Shown: positions 42,572-55,611 of the stretch, in pieces | How the letters are laid out: every line of letters begins with the position of its first letter | Position numbering within the stretch: the stretch's first letter is position 1 | From: Phymatolithon calcareum | Lineage: Eukaryota > Rhodophyta > Florideophyceae > Hapalidiales | Assembly: GCA_977006965.1 (NCBI GenBank) | Contig: OZ345377.1 | Span: 806,001 to 870,000, forward strand | Direction: 5' to 3' | DNA: 64,000 bases | Program-made: the position numbers and the translations under genes | Notes under the pieces: generated by a model | What the model saw: the letters and a program-made list of their open reading frames with translations, nothing else | Told to the model about the DNA's origin: nothing | Databases searched by the model: none

Positions 42572-43342
42572 TTATAGCAATGTTGTTTCAATGTAACTCT
42601 TTTTGAACAACTCTGTTGCGCGTGAATCTGCACGCCAACTTGCGGCACTGAGAGCGAACAGCGTTCGATTCGATTTCGACCAATGATTGTTGAAGATTAG
42701 ATGCTGATTAAAATTTCCTCTGAGGAACTTGTCGTCGGCTGCAACCTCGATCGCTGCGCCAGAGGTCCCTATCTCTCGGTCAATACTCTCTAATGGAAGC
42801 TTTCTGGTTCGAGCGAAAACGATAACTTTGCATTTACGGACATTGATTTTTATCAGCAATTCATTGCCGTGCTCCGACAACATTTGGGATGTCTTGACGA
42901 GCTCGTCGATAACCCCATCTCAACTTATTCCGTTGCGTGGAAACAGTTATCACCGGGAATGTTAACATGCAGGTCAGAAATTTACAATTTCCAGAGACCA
43001 GGAGATAGTGCGCTTCCTGCGGAAGTCCGCAGCCGATAACACGCGATCGGGCGATAGAGTTGTTCCATCGCCATAGTGCTCTTCTGTCTGTTAGATAAGA
43101 GAGCATGTATCAGGTCCTATTTGTGTCACATTGAATGTTGGACAAATGCCGTACAATGGCGCGAGCAGAACCGAGATTAACACAAAATCGTAAGCGTTGC
43201 TGAAGCCTACAAACGTCGCTGCGCATTTCTGATGCCGGTAGAAGGCATCACGGCTACGTGTGCAATTGCCGCCATGCACACCTGCATGCCACGATACCGC
43301 CAGAACCTGGCTTGACTTCATGGTATTTCCGACTCTATTCAC
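42572..43342 (-). mobile_element. Decayed LINE RT fragment
   Basis: On the minus strand, reading down from 43342: KCAATFVGFSNAYDFVLISV matches RT motif A (normally FVDFSNAFD). In the next frame YLTDRRALWRWNNS, then SRVIGCGLPQ, matches the region before and at motif B (GLPQG). Further on, INVRKCKVIVFARTRK resembles the 'K-C-K-V-V-F' block after motif C. The pieces lie in different frames with stops, and the YADD motif is not visible. It is a different copy from the LINE at 20.8 kb and more eroded. Confidence 0.6.
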
Positions 43343-46310
43343 GACGAGATTCGTAATCCAAAAATTCGATCAGGAGTTGATTGGTGATGGGAGAGAGAGA
43401 TTGGTCGCAGAACTGTCGGGCCCTTCCGTTTTTGAGCGTCCGAAAAAGCAGCAGGATCGCAGTTTACAAAATCCAGTAAACCCCGAGTTGCTGCATATGA
43501 TAACTTGTGAATAAGAGCAATTTCAACACCATGAGAATAAGTTGCTTTTCGAGGTTCTATTGCTGAGTTGCCGCACGCCGTTTCCGCATGGAAAACGCAC
43601 TTCTTCGAGACAATTTTGAATAGCCCTTCGAACAGAACGCATATATACTTTATTATGAAGGTTAGATCAACAATTTTTCTATGATTTCAGACTTGGCGAC
43701 AGAGCGCTTGGTGATATCTGGAGCGAGTGACAGAATGTATGCAAGAACATCTCTGAAAATCACTCCAACGTATTTTTACTCTTGCAATTTCATGATATGC
43801 TGCAGTGAATGTCCGCAACGAAGCGCCCATGTTATTCTTCGATTGTAGGCGCACCATCACCGCGAGCTGGAAATACTTCGTCAACGGCGCCCCGAACTCG
43901 CCCTGCCCGCGTTTTTCAATGAAAGAGGTGTTCACATGAATTTTCCAACTGTTGAACCAACGTCAAGCATTAAAAGTGTTGCTGAAAGTGCCTGAGAGAG
44001 ATTTCTACAGGAAATCCAAAGAATTGCGGTTGGAAAAGCCGCGATATCGACTTTCGATGCCAAAGTTTGCGAATATAAAGTTGGTGTTGCGTGCTTCCAC
44101 TGTTATCCAAAGTTAGCTCGCCTTTTCAGAGTCTTACTAGTAGCGCATAGCAATACTAAACGAAATCTGGGGATTCAGTGGGTAGTCCATGTTCGTTGGG
44201 CATGCGTAGATCGAAAATTGCTGAGTTTTGCGCAGTAGAAGCCGGCTAATGCTTCCTTGTGTATTTCTTGATCGAGATGGTTATTTCAAATCCTTGAGCA
44301 GGAAAACATCTTAGTGCAAATCTTTCCCATAGTATTATCATCTATTCTTTCTGAAATATTTCTCTATCGTCACCGCGGACTCTCTCATTACTTCCAAACT
44401 TTTAAATCCGGCACACCCGTGTTGCATTTTGCGATGAATTCACGGTACAGTTGTCACTTTGCACTTATGTATTTTCCGTCAGGCGAGCGTACTCCTCTTG
44501 GTTGGATATACCAGCAGGTGTACTGGTTCAGCCTTGTTGAGAGTTGAATTACATGATATGGATTTAACCAAACTTTCTCAAGTGAGCGTGATGACGTAGT
44601 CGAATATCAGCCTGATGACAAGCGAAGCCAAGCTTTCCGATAGGCGAGATGCCTTAGATGATATCAGCCATTTTCATCCAAGATTCACAGCCAAAAGCAG
44701 GATCATTGGAGGATAATCGTTTCCACGATTGTAGTGCCCAAAGGGTCTATGAATCGGTAGCTGTGTCTACAACAAGTGAGACACACCGTCTCCGGCGTTC
44801 GGTATTAGCCGCTCTAGCTCATGCTAAAATTCTTGATTGGATTCAGTTTTCTTCTTGATGCTTAGGTTCCTTCTCAGTGAGGAACCCCCAGACGGACTTT
44901 ATATATTTTCTGCTACGCTGATTTCGTCACCCAACCTGGGTAAACCTTGTGTTCCTAGTGAACATGAAAGAGAACTATCACGAAATCAGCCCAATGAATA
45001 CTACTGCAATAAACGCAATAAATGTTGCGTGTCTGGACCAATTGATGACTCTCTTTGTAGTCCACGTGTAACACCAAGGACTCGGACTAGACCGCACTCA
45101 ATTGCTCGACAACAGTATATACGTAGTCGTTTTAATATCCGGTGCTATCCTTCCAGATAGCTAGAATGCAAACGGACGAAGACGAAAAGTGGTGCCCAAA
45201 TCTATAGACTGAGTCAAAGCAAATTTCCGAGCAGTAGAATGGTCGGTATCAGTCCTTCTCGTACCGTAACATCATTCATTGTTCATTTTTATCGTCAATA
45301 TGAAGTCTGCATCATTTTAGAGTTAAGCAGGGGAGAGCATGGGGCGATTAAGCTTCGGGTCTATCTTTCTTGAGCTTGTCAAAGATGGAAATATTATGTT
45401 AAGAAAATCATATATTTAGAATTAGAACCATAGGTATAAAAAGCCGCGACAGAGAACATATTTCTTCGAGAAACAGGATAATTATCTCCTCTATACTTCT
45501 CTTTTTGTTCTTTCTAATACACTATCTTCCCAAAATGTTCTGATCCGTCTAGGATAATAGACAATCTTTAAGAAACAGCTACATAAGAAATTGAAAAGTA
45601 AAGAGAAAAACTGTACAAATTGCGACAACATCCCTTCTGCCATGTGGTCATCATCGGACTTAAGGGTTGAGGCAATAAACTATAGGCGAAACTTGCCTCT
45701 TCATCGGAATTCAATTTTGAGAGAACCTTCAGAGAACCAACTGACATGATTTAGGATGCCTCATAAATATAATAGGAGAGTTAACACTGACTGACTTTTT
45801 CCATCGCTCCCAATGTCCATTTCAGGCAGAAGAATTGTTTTGTTATTGAGGGAGTTATTCCATATAGCTCAGAAATAAGGGACGACCTCGAAGAAGAAAG
45901 AAAACTAGTCCTTGCGAAAATGCATTGGTGCAGGCTAAACATAGAAAACCAAGGAGATTTGAACACCACAGCAAGAAGCCCGAATCTGGTATACGTCTGA
46001 TAAGCGAGGAAAACAAAATTTACACGGAGCGATGAGCCTCAGAAAGGTTTCCCGGAACGCGGGGCACGACATCTCTCCCGATATACTGCACTAGTCGCAA
46101 TTTACACTTCGTTGAATGGACTAAATCTTTTTCAATATAAAGCAGATTTTGCAATCCGTTCAATCAGCAAAATGGAGTGTAAAGACATGCCGCACATAAA
46201 TCAGCAATTAAGAAAACAAACGTCCAGATCAACTTGCGCAACCTTTTCTTGTCCGCACTGGTGAAGACTCGGTTGTTGCTCTCAGAGATTTCTTATTCGA
46301 AAGTATTAGT
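43343..46310. other. Gene-poor region
   Basis: Short frames only (up to about 107 codons). The part next to 43343 may include more of the LINE relic. I see nothing else supportable. Confidence 0.4.
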
Positions 46311-46991
46311 ATGGAACTTCAGACGAAATACGCTTGTGCCAAGACGATGTTTCCTCCAGGTTATCTTCGAAAGTTTTCTTCTTGTATGTACGTTAAGCTG
46401 AAAGGAATTGTTCAAAAATGTGCCAAAGTGACGGAGGTGATTAAGTTTTCAGAATACTGGTCCTCACGGCAAGCATTGAGTTCTGTGCTGAGAGCTATTT
46501 GCGTGATTCTTAGCTAGCTTTTGTTCTCTGGTTCCCATGCACAGTTTCACCTGCACATATCGCAGCAGAGGAATCGTAAAGTGCTTGCCGAGAAAATCGT
46601 CGATAATTCATTTGACACACGCAGTACTCGTCGACGTTCAGTCGCCCCAGAACTTTCATTTGCATTCAAGCGCGGTTTTGGAACCCACTAAACTCCTTAT
46701 AAAAAGAAGAGGAAGACTGCGGATGTCACGATGACTACTCTTGCTGTGCAAAAAAACTAAAGAGATCGCAAACTCAAGCCGACCAACTCGTGCGCTTATC
46801 ACGTAATCGGCTTGACAGTGCCACCATATACATTTGTGTCACTTCTACAGGAAGGAAGCATGTTGAAGAAATACATGGGCTTTACGCTTCTGACGTGCTC
46901 GAAGTCATGTCCATACAATTAAATGAATATCATACCCTCAATTCAGATAAAAATGCACCTCAATTGAGAGATAATTTTCAGAAAATAGACC
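46311..46991 (+). mobile_element. Third piggyBac copy, internally deleted relic
   Basis: Plus strand. MFPPGYLRKFSSCMYVKLKGI matches MFPQVHLRKIVSWTSAKLKRI of element 1. After a deletion, the tail matches around 46630-46720 (APELSFAFKRGFGTH, then KKKRKT) and 46800-46900 (RLDSATIYICVTSTGRKHVEEIHGL against RVDGAAIYICGTSSGRSCFAKHVEAIH). All catalytic parts are missing. CTCAATTGAG-type motifs at about 46935-46970 and an end TAGACC followed by CTAG (46992-46995) resemble the ends of elements 1 and 2. The left end was not found. Confidence 0.65.
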
Positions 46992-46995
46992 CTAG

Positions 46996-48325
46996 CTGGA
47001 GTTCAAAATCTGGAACCTCTGTATCGCAGCTGAGCATGTGCGCTGTTGAGAATTTAAATTGTTTTTTAAAAATTCTAATTTGTTTCAATAACCGAATTAG
47101 AATTATTTTTTGCTGATTAAAAAACTCAAATTGTTCTGATTGCATTTTACCCTCGTTAAATGAATGCAAATTGTGAAAGGACTTGATATCAACAAATCGA
47201 GGATATTCCATAAGTGAATTCGAATTATAAGTCTCCGAATACACATATACAACCAGAGCGATGGTCCAATTTCCGAATACAAAGAGTGCTAAAGAAACAT
47301 TTTTTGCCCTGCCAAGTTTTAACTGATATTTCATTGGTAAACCATTCATGAACCACAAGTAGATGCTCCTGGAAGAGCTACCGTGAATAACTGTAATGTT
47401 CCGCTAGCGGAGACCGGCCGTTCTACTTCGATACAGGTTCCGGACCTCAACACATCATACTCTCTAGTACCCGTAGGGAAAAACTGAATGTGCACGGTTT
47501 AGCGCTCCACGATGCCACAGAAATGCCATTTTCTCGAATCGTTTTCAGCATACATGCATAAATTCGAATCTACCCTCTAGAATATATAGGAAAGCCAGTC
47601 ATGTGGGTACATATCGCCATAGAACGAATCAATTTTGTTGTTTCATGATTCTGTAGGTTCTGAAACAGTCGAATATTGCGAAGTTTCGGCCGGAAGTATG
47701 GTCTAAACTTTGCGTAGAACACGATCTTGTTGTATTTTCCCTTAAATCAATCTAAAGTGAAATAAATCTGTAGAATCTTCTCGAAACGTTCACGAATATA
47801 CGTATTTGGGTCACTCTCTGCGCCATATTTCGGCATCCTTTTTGCCACCTGATCCTGAGATAATTCCGTCCGAGCAGATGACGTCGTCATTGGACCTCGG
47901 CACGTGCATTTTTACGATTGCGATATTGGTGAGAAGGATATGAATGGAAAATGGGAACCTCTCTTCGGCCGGTTTAACGCGGTTTTCCAATATTCTTCTA
48001 ATCGAATTCCCAACAGAGGATTTTTAATGGGAGTATGTAGCTCAAGTGCGCACTCCATCAATTTTGATTTCCATGCGATTGTAACGGATGGATGTGATGA
48101 TGTCACTGAAGAACGATCTCAGCATATCTGTTCTATGCCCGATATTCTTTCGCAACCTGCAGATTCATGAGGAATCTGGGAGAAGAATGGGGATCGGTTT
48201 CACGGCACATTTGAAGCCGCCGTATTGCGTCTACTCGAGTCTCTTGGTGCATAGGTTCTGTCAGAACTCTCTTCATCCAAAACGTATTCTTCATACTCCG
48301 TACTTTGCGGTAAAAAATATTTGAG
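46996..48325. other. Gene-poor region
   Basis: Only short frames, none recognisable. Confidence 0.4.
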
Positions 48326-50639
48326 GTGTGTTCATCGCACCTACCGTTCTCTCTGGGATTTGTACAATTGGAATCGTCATCGAGCTACCGAAGACCGAGT
48401 ACAATGGGCGATTCCCTACAGACTGTGTGCGTTTCTCTTTCAAAAGAGATTCATCCTTCTTTGGAGTCCTTCCACTCAAAAGATATGACATTTACACGCT
48501 CTTGCTGGCTTGAAAACCAAAGGAGCTCTTGTACAGAGGCAAAGCTCTGCATCGGAGCTCCTGCTGTATTTTTTAGCGTTCTATCAATTCTAGTACAAAA
48601 ACTTCCGTACGTGAGCTCCACATTACTCGCTGCGCGCAATGACTGGAAAGTTGTACAAGCATATGCCTTTGTAAGCTCGCGTAACTGCATTTGGGTTTCA
48701 TTTCATCCCAATCCACGGTCGATTCTGCTACCGAACTTTATTCCAGTTATCGACAACCGTTTTTGCATCGCGTAGCGCTATGGCCCTTGACATGAGAATC
48801 TGTTGTATGGGCTGCTGACAATAGGCAATTCTGCGGGCACGAAAAATCAGACTTTGAATTTGCTCCTCTGTCCAACAACGCATCAAACGGCTGTTTTGGC
48901 AGTTTAGAAAGGCAGAGCTACGATGGGGATCTAGACGGGCACGTACTTCTGGGGGAAGGGAAATTTGTTTCTTACAGGAAAAGGACATTCTTGCGCTGCT
49001 CGGCGGATAATAAAGCTGTCACAGCTCTATTCAGTACCATTTCGAGTCAGATGACTGAGTCCCGCCGATCAAATAGTCGCCCAGTATCACAGGCCAAGTT
49101 ATGGGACAAGTTCCGGAAGTGCCGCAAGTGCGACACGGTACCGACAAAGAAGCTAGGAAGCTTCGAGCTTGCGTGCCCAGTGAGATTCAGATCAGCAAAG
49201 TTACATACTCTAATGCATGGAATCATCGAATTTTGGGCTGGAGACTACATATTTTCAGGAGGTCGCGCCGTAAACTATTTCGACTGAGCTGATATGTGTC
49301 TTTTTCAAGAGTAAAACAACAGCGTCTATTGCAGAGATTTATTAGTTTACTGGCTCTATCACGTGGCAGGGCTTGGCAGAAGTTTCAGAGAGGCATATGA
49401 GCTTTCTATGCAGATCTCAGTCACGCCAAGTGCTCGGCAGGTTACAACAGGAGGTGCTCTCGAATGAAACCAGAGGGCAGCTAATGCCTGTTTTGCAAGT
49501 TTCTTGAAAACGTTAGCCTCACCTTCCGATTTCGCACTCTCTTCCATATTCCCTTGTAATAATTGCGAAGAGGTTCTGATCGGTCGATCTTCCCGACTGT
49601 AAGGCGTTCTGCTCGACGAGACGGCGACGGAAATATGAGGGAGCGTTTCCAATTTTAACGGACCTTCTCTAAGTATCAAATCAGTGGAAAAAGCTTCCTA
49701 TATGCAGTACATTATCCAAGATGCGACATTGAGGCTTTTTCTAGACACTCTGATCGTAGAGTTTTCGCGAAGCTCGTCAATTGACTCCTTCGTATTTAGT
49801 CTACCACTAACAGTTTCTAATCACATGGAATGGATTTTCATGATTCTTTTCCGTGAAGAAAATGATGTAACTCCATATTACGTTATTGGAAAACTTCAAT
49901 CGTTTCTACTATCGGAAGTTTACACAGAAAGGTCTACCACAACGAAGAGGAACACGGAAGAATAATTGGACACAAGTATTCTGAAGAGTTGGATCTAAAG
50001 GGCAATTCAAAGATCACTAAGGGTGAAATTAAGCTGACTAGGAATAAGACTGGCAAGAATCGTATGCAAAATAGTGGGAAATATGGTAACCTATGCGCGA
50101 CAGTAACGTCTCTACTTGCATCTCCTGAGCTTAGAAATTGCTTTGCTGGTTTTGTTCGGTGCTATGGTGGCACGTCGATACCAGCGGCATAGTGTCCCAG
50201 GAAAGCTCTATTAGCGTGATTGAGCGACTCGCCGACAAACTATTCAAACTGTTCAGATGCGACCACTCTTTCAAGATGGAAGGTTGTAATTTCCGCTTCC
50301 CTTGCAACATTTGTTGTCTTGATTTGCAGCACACATCCGCCGCTGTACAAAATCTCATCCCTTCAGCGGCAAAACTGGCAATAGCAATCGTTAATGAGTG
50401 CATTTTTGGAAGTGCCGAAAACTTGCGCTCGTTCTCGGAGTCCGTTGCGCTCGTACATGACGAAGCAATAGAGGTTCACAGAGAGTGTATCTCTGTTTTT
50501 CTCCGAAACCAGTAAGCAGAAGGACGAAAGTATAATGCTGAGCATAAGCACAAGTTATCAAGTGGATTTGAAGTTGATACCAATGTCGCAGAAGAGTCAA
50601 AAAGAGCTGGAGAGCTGTTCCCAGGCCGGCCAATTTGAC
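48326..50639 (+). other. Possible N-terminal part of a decayed transposase
   Basis: Several plus-strand frames of 80-150 codons follow each other (48326-48775, 48991-49287, 49684-49965, 50138-50515) with frameshifts between them. The last has Cys-rich pieces (CNFRFPCNICCLDLQH). They precede the transposase-like core at 50.7-51.2 kb and could be its upstream region, but no motif proves this. Confidence 0.25.
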
Positions 50640-51239
50640 GTAAGAGAGTTCGATTTATCAATGGCAAGTCACATCCTGAGTTTTATCTCGACAATAGCTC
50701 TAAGATCTACAAAAATTCTTTATTGCATTCTCTCGGCTTGTGCAGTGTCCAATATGTGTGCTCTGGCCCTAAGATTCTGGGAATAATTGTCATGGTCGCA
50801 CGCGAAGCTGTTTCGACTGCGCTTTCTGCTATTCTGTCCCGATTTTCTCGACTGCCGAAGACAGTATACTACGATAACGCTCGTAACCTGTCAAAATCTG
50901 TCAGATTGCGCTTTCCCTGGATTTTTCAGGTACGTAGTTCGTTTGTGACAAGTTTCACTACAGTACATAGAAATGCTCGTCAGCTTTCAATCCGAACAGC
51001 TAGCCAGAATGGACACCCATTTGACGGCAAGCGCAGAGACCTTGAATGGACTCTGGGTATCCTCCAAGAGTCACATTAGTTTTCTACATGGGGACAATTT
51101 AGTGCCGTTTATTATTTCAAAACAAATGTTTATAAATCTTAAGGAGATATTGCGGCAGAAAACAAATATTGTCGATGTCGAAGATACGGATCTCATAGAA
51201 TTTGGAAACTCTCTTCTTCCTTGCCAGACCAGGCGATGA
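50640..51239 (+). pseudogene. DDE-type transposase relic, KDZ-like
   Basis: Two overlapping plus-strand frames contain the block CSVQYVCSGPKILGIIVMVA, then LSRFSRLPKTVYYDNARNLS, and in the next frame SAETLNGLWVSSKSHISFLH, then GDNLVPF. The 'P-x-x-V-x-Y-D-N-A-x-N-L' element followed by an 'AE-x-x-N-x-x-W' element is the style of catalytic core seen in KDZ-type (Kyakuja-Dileera-Zisupton) transposases: Asp in YDNA, Glu in SAE. The middle is frameshifted. The superfamily name is my recollection of the motif style, not a search result. Confidence 0.5.
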
Positions 51240-52232
51240 AAGTAGCTTCAATTGATCAATGAGTGTGGCATCCAACGCCACATCTATTCCCTATTCCAAC
51301 GACACTATCATACTCCCTACTTTCCCCTAAAAACTAGCCCCCTTCAAACAGCAATTACAGCTTGCATTTACGGCAAGCCCTTACAGATATTATTTCAGAC
51401 ATTGCAGTTCCATAGGTTTCGATACGTACTTGGACATGATTACTTACACTGTAAGAATTACAGTGAGAAACTTCCATTGATCCACTTCTCATACTGCCAA
51501 ATCATCTTTTGATCCGATTTTCTTTCTATAAAGGTCGGCGCTTCGTGCCGCCCTCGCCTTTTCGCCAGAGAACAGCCCGACCAAACCAGTGAATCAACCT
51601 GTGCGCTTCACAACCCCACAATGAGGAATTAGCGCCTTTTTTCTGAGAAGCAATAAACTTTTCTTTGATTCGAGCAGAGATAAGTATTTTCCGTTTCGCC
51701 TATGTTGATTGCTCACGAATACAATGATCTCCATTACAGTTGCACTTTCTAGTTGAAGGAACCACGCAACGGTCTGTCTAATTTTCAAATGGAAACAGCG
51801 GAAATCCAAGAGGATATTCCTTTACTATGTACAAGTATCAACGTTCATGTCTCAAGCTGTGCTCAGCAATATCTATATAGACTCTAGAATGTGAAAGAGT
51901 TTTCAATGAAACTATTCTTGACTTTCTTACGTAGCTCCCTACGTTACATTCAACATTCTTATATTTCTCAACAGAGAGGGAAGGGAAAACTTCCGGTCAG
52001 CTCCTCTGCATTTCCAAAGCAGCAGGGACCTGAAAAATGATCTTAATGTACAGAACCATACCTTTGTGCGAAGAGATGTGTGGGATGTGGGGTGTAAAAG
52101 CAAACGTCGGGATTATGTTGGGGTATATCAAGAAATATAGAGCATGTCTTCCTTAGAACACCTTTGCGTAACTACCAAATATTGCCTCTGTTTGAAATGA
52201 GCCCGAAAAGAGGTTGATGTTTCATACATGCC
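51240..52232. other. Intergenic region
   Basis: AT-rich, with no supported gene. Confidence 0.4.
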
Positions 52233-52775
52233 TTGCATGATGTTGATCGCAGCCTACGTGTGATCACATTTTATGGCATATTCGGCAGAATCCTGTCTCA
52301 GCGTATCACGCCTGATGGTCCATCCAGAAAGAGGAAAGTGTTAAACGAGCATGAAACCACCAAATCTCTATCGCAGCCGCCCGAACGATCTTACAAGCAC
52401 CCTGCGAGCAAATCGCAAATGGATCCTAAGTTTGAAGGTCTTGAAAACTCGAAGGCTTTCCATATATCTGGAATTACATCCGTCAAAGTCCCAGGAGGTG
52501 CTCAAGCTCGAAGATCATCGGAAGAAAAGGAACTTGAAGATCAACCAGACGTTCCACAAAGTTCCGATATTGTTGCTGAAGTGGATAATCATGTGCCACG
52601 GATACAGTATGGAAAGACAAAAATACCAGACAACCGCGGTACAGGAGTACACTGTGTCAAAACCACCGGTAAGAAATTAGGACGACCTTGCAGTTCAGCT
52701 AATCATCAACCATCCCTGTCACGTAAGAGAGAAGAACTTGCAGCCTCCGTGCCTGCTCTTGACCGGAAAAAGTGA
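52233..52775 (+). other. Charged 180-codon ORF upstream of the Ulp1-like relic
   Basis: A plus-strand frame with many Lys, Ser and Pro residues and no recognisable fold (for example GPSRKRKVLNEHE, GKKLGRPCSS). It could be the disordered N-terminal part of the Ulp1-like protein that follows, in line with its position and strand. It has no independent support. Confidence 0.3.
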
Positions 52776-53395
52776 TAAATGGTGAGAAGAAGAGCCATAT
52801 TTTCTTTGACGATAATCTTGCCATGTTTTCTCCTCGGTCAGGGTCTCCACATTGTTCTCTTTCGCGACAAATCCCCCTCGTAATTGAAGCTCTGGCACCC
52901 ATCGCTTCTGCGGAAGAACGGTAGCTGGGAAGTGTGAGACAATTTTTGTCTCCGCTGCGGAAAATCATGCAATTGCAGAGGAAATTATGCCCAGCTTCTC
53001 AGAGTTTCCATCCATGACAAGGTTCATTCATTCTAAACCCAAACAGTTGCAGTTGGCAGCAATGAAACTGCAAGGCGCGTTACCTCGCGAAGATCGTTTG
53101 CATATCTCCTACGAAACGAAAGTGAACGAAAGTACTGCAGTTCCTCCCATTTATTCAGGCACTTTTCTTTACGCTTTGAGTGAAAATGCAATTGCATCAC
53201 ATACTTCCTGAGTCCTTCTATACGGCAGCCAAAATTTGCGGCGCAGCGAGGGAAACAGTTCGTCATGCAGTTTCTCAATCTAAGGAGAAGTCTCCGCATT
53301 GTCAGGCCCCGAAAACATCTGAATGATACCCGTTTACACCTTCGGAGGAAGAGAATCTGAGAAATACAGAAGATCCAAACAAGGGAGATAACATT

Positions 53396-54433
53396 TTGCG
53401 CGATTTTTTGGGTGATGCGAAAGTTCGAAAAGTGCAAACGAAACTCTTTGTCGACCTATATGAAAGCTTCTTCTCCGCTCTTCATGAGGATGCTGTAAAA
53501 AGGCGTAAAGCTACTGTATCAATTTGTTACAAGGACTGGACTCCGCCCTGGTTGCGTTATCCGGTTGCTTTCCGTTAGGGCAAAAGGTACAACTACTTAA
53601 ACGCTTTGATGAATGCTCCCTGCCTCCGAGAAATACGGCATATTACAAACAAGTGAGGACGTTGAGCAGAGCAATTCTTTCATCGTGACTCCAGAGAGAG
53701 CCGGGAACACGGGAACGTCTTCTTGAGGTCTGCGTGGAAAGGGACGTTCATCTACTAGCTTCGCAAGTGGCCAAATCACTCATTATTTCCCCCAAGCGTG
53801 GAGCACGAGGTCAAGATTCTCTCAGCGCTCCATCGTCCAAAATGGAAAGGCGCGCACCGGTGCCCGATACTGCAAATATCAACCGCGAGGCGGGGTCTGC
53901 CAAAGAACGCAAATGGGCCCAAGTGACAATCAACGCGATAACAGTGCGACCAGAAGACTTCGAAACTCTCGATGAGGATAAGTACGTAACTGACAGAATT
54001 GTAAACGGCTTTTTGAGATTGCTCGAGTCAGCAGAGGTTGCGGTTCTGGATACATACTTTTGCGAGTTTCTTGTCTAACGCGGAATCGGCCAGGTAATGA
54101 ACTGGATGTCAAAGTACAGTCTTGAGTCTTGTGAATATTGCCCAAATTCCTCTTCACTCGAAGTCTGCATTTCACTAGAGACTGGCGGCTTTGGTCAAAA
54201 GCAAGCGTACAGTTTACCTTTATGACTCCCTGAGAATGTCTACCGCTTTCATTCCTGCTGTTCAGCCTATTTTAAACTGCAACAGTATGACAGGAAAAGC
54301 CTACAATCTGGTCAACTGGCCTAAGTCATGGCTTGTAGATACCACACCAGGACTTTCACAGCTGCAAGGTAATGAATCCCATTGTGGTGTTTACGTCTGC
54401 ATCAATTCCATTCATTTGACAAGAAACAAATAG
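53396..54433 (+). pseudogene. Ulp1-like (C48) SUMO-peptidase relic
   Basis: The frame 53734-54078 contains ITVRPEDFETLDEDKYVTD, then RIVNGFLRLL and VAVLDTYFCEFL, the start of a Ulp1 domain ('L...x-Y-x-x-D-x-x-V-N-x-F-L'). After a shift near 54180, the frame 54191-54433 gives VYLYDSLRM (the 'V-x-L-Y-D-S' strand with the probable catalytic Asp) and LQGNESHCGVYVC with the catalytic Cys in HCGVYVC. A His is suggested near 54170 (HFTRDWRL). The copy has several frameshifts. Ulp1-type domains are carried by some large DNA transposons, so it may belong with the transposase relic 2.5 kb upstream. Confidence 0.6.
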
Positions 54434-54826
54434 CCAAAGTAACGCCAGATAAAATTCCTCAATATCAAGAGCAGATTCACACAAGCCTGTGCTGTAAAAC
54501 GCTTTTGCTAGAGATCTGATACCACATTAAAATTGGAAAACATGGTCATACATTCTATATATCGCGAAACAGACAGAAAGCACGAAAATCGCAGCGTTAG
54601 ACGCTTCCTGCAGAACTTGATCAGATATCCATACTCATAAATACGGACATCATTCACCTCAGCCGCGGCTGAAACAAATTTTCTTTTACCTTCTCGTCAG
54701 AGCTAGGTTTGCCGCGGTTGCTTATAATTCGACCGTGAAACTATTTAAAACCACGGTACTGTGTTAATTTCCCAACAGAAAGTGGTTGTACCCTTGTTGC
54801 ACAGCGATGGTAGTGCCATGAAGTTC

Positions 54827-54857
54827 GCTGACTGTGCCCAATTCCGGCACAGTCAGC
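54827..54857. repeat. 12-bp perfect hairpin, 7-nt loop
   Basis: GCTGACTGTGCC pairs exactly with GGCACAGTCAGC across CAATTCC. Short CATG / CATGG repeats sit outside the stem. Confidence 0.75.
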
Positions 54858-55356
54858 ATGGTTGTGTGCTGGGAGATCGCTAGGAACCTAGTTAAGGTTC
54901 CAACGGCAAATACATGCGTGGGTTTAGTTTAGAGAAAACACCCAATCTGCGCTCTATGCTAGTAATGATTTCAGCGCGACGCGTGTCTAAATCTGATTCA
55001 AGTCTGCTTCGGGCGTTTGACCTCTGGACCATGAAATATTAAAAAGATCAATGCATCTGCATTATTTCAGACAATTAAATCTCGTGTGATATCTCCACCA
55101 ACAGCAAATAACGCCAGTTTCCTTGAATAAAGTAGCAGACCACACCATTCACCTGAACTGTATGTTGTACACAATTTGGGAGACACATACATGAGTGCTG
55201 TCCAGCGTGCTGTTTTCTGCACGCCTGCTTGTTACAGAAAAACCTCTGTAAGCAAAGTGCACGATGAGATGCATTCCTCTGCACACCACTCATGAAGAGT
55301 AATTGTTTGTTCATGCGTGCTTAGCAAAAGATATTAAGATGAATATCAAGGATAAC

Positions 55357-55410
55357 TGTAGATACATGCCTGAAATATATTTTTAAATATGTTTCAGGTC
55401 TGCATCTACA
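55357..55410. repeat. 54-nt foldback (27-nt arms, imperfect)
   Basis: TGTAGATACATGCCTGAAAT... (55357-55383) pairs with its inverted copy 55384-55410 with about five mismatches and no loop. Confidence 0.75.
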
Positions 55411-55550
55411 GGCACTGCATGCTTGAGTCTGTATCGCCCTTGACTCCTCTCTGTGATTCATTCATGGACCCATAGAAAGTGCCGAAAATCAAGAGACATA
55501 CGAAACAGGAGCGGTCATGCCCCATCATCTTGTTTACAGTGATTGGTCAA

Positions 55551-55611
55551 TTGAGTCTGAATCCTGAAGCAAGCATTAAATTTTAATACTCGCCTCAGGA
55601 TTCAGACTCAA
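55551..55611. repeat. 61-nt foldback (30-nt arms, nearly perfect)
   Basis: TTGAGTCTGAATCCTGAAGC... (55551-55580) pairs with 55582-55611 with about four mismatches. A third, direct partial copy (TCAAGATTCAGGCTCA) follows at about 55615-55630. Confidence 0.8.
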
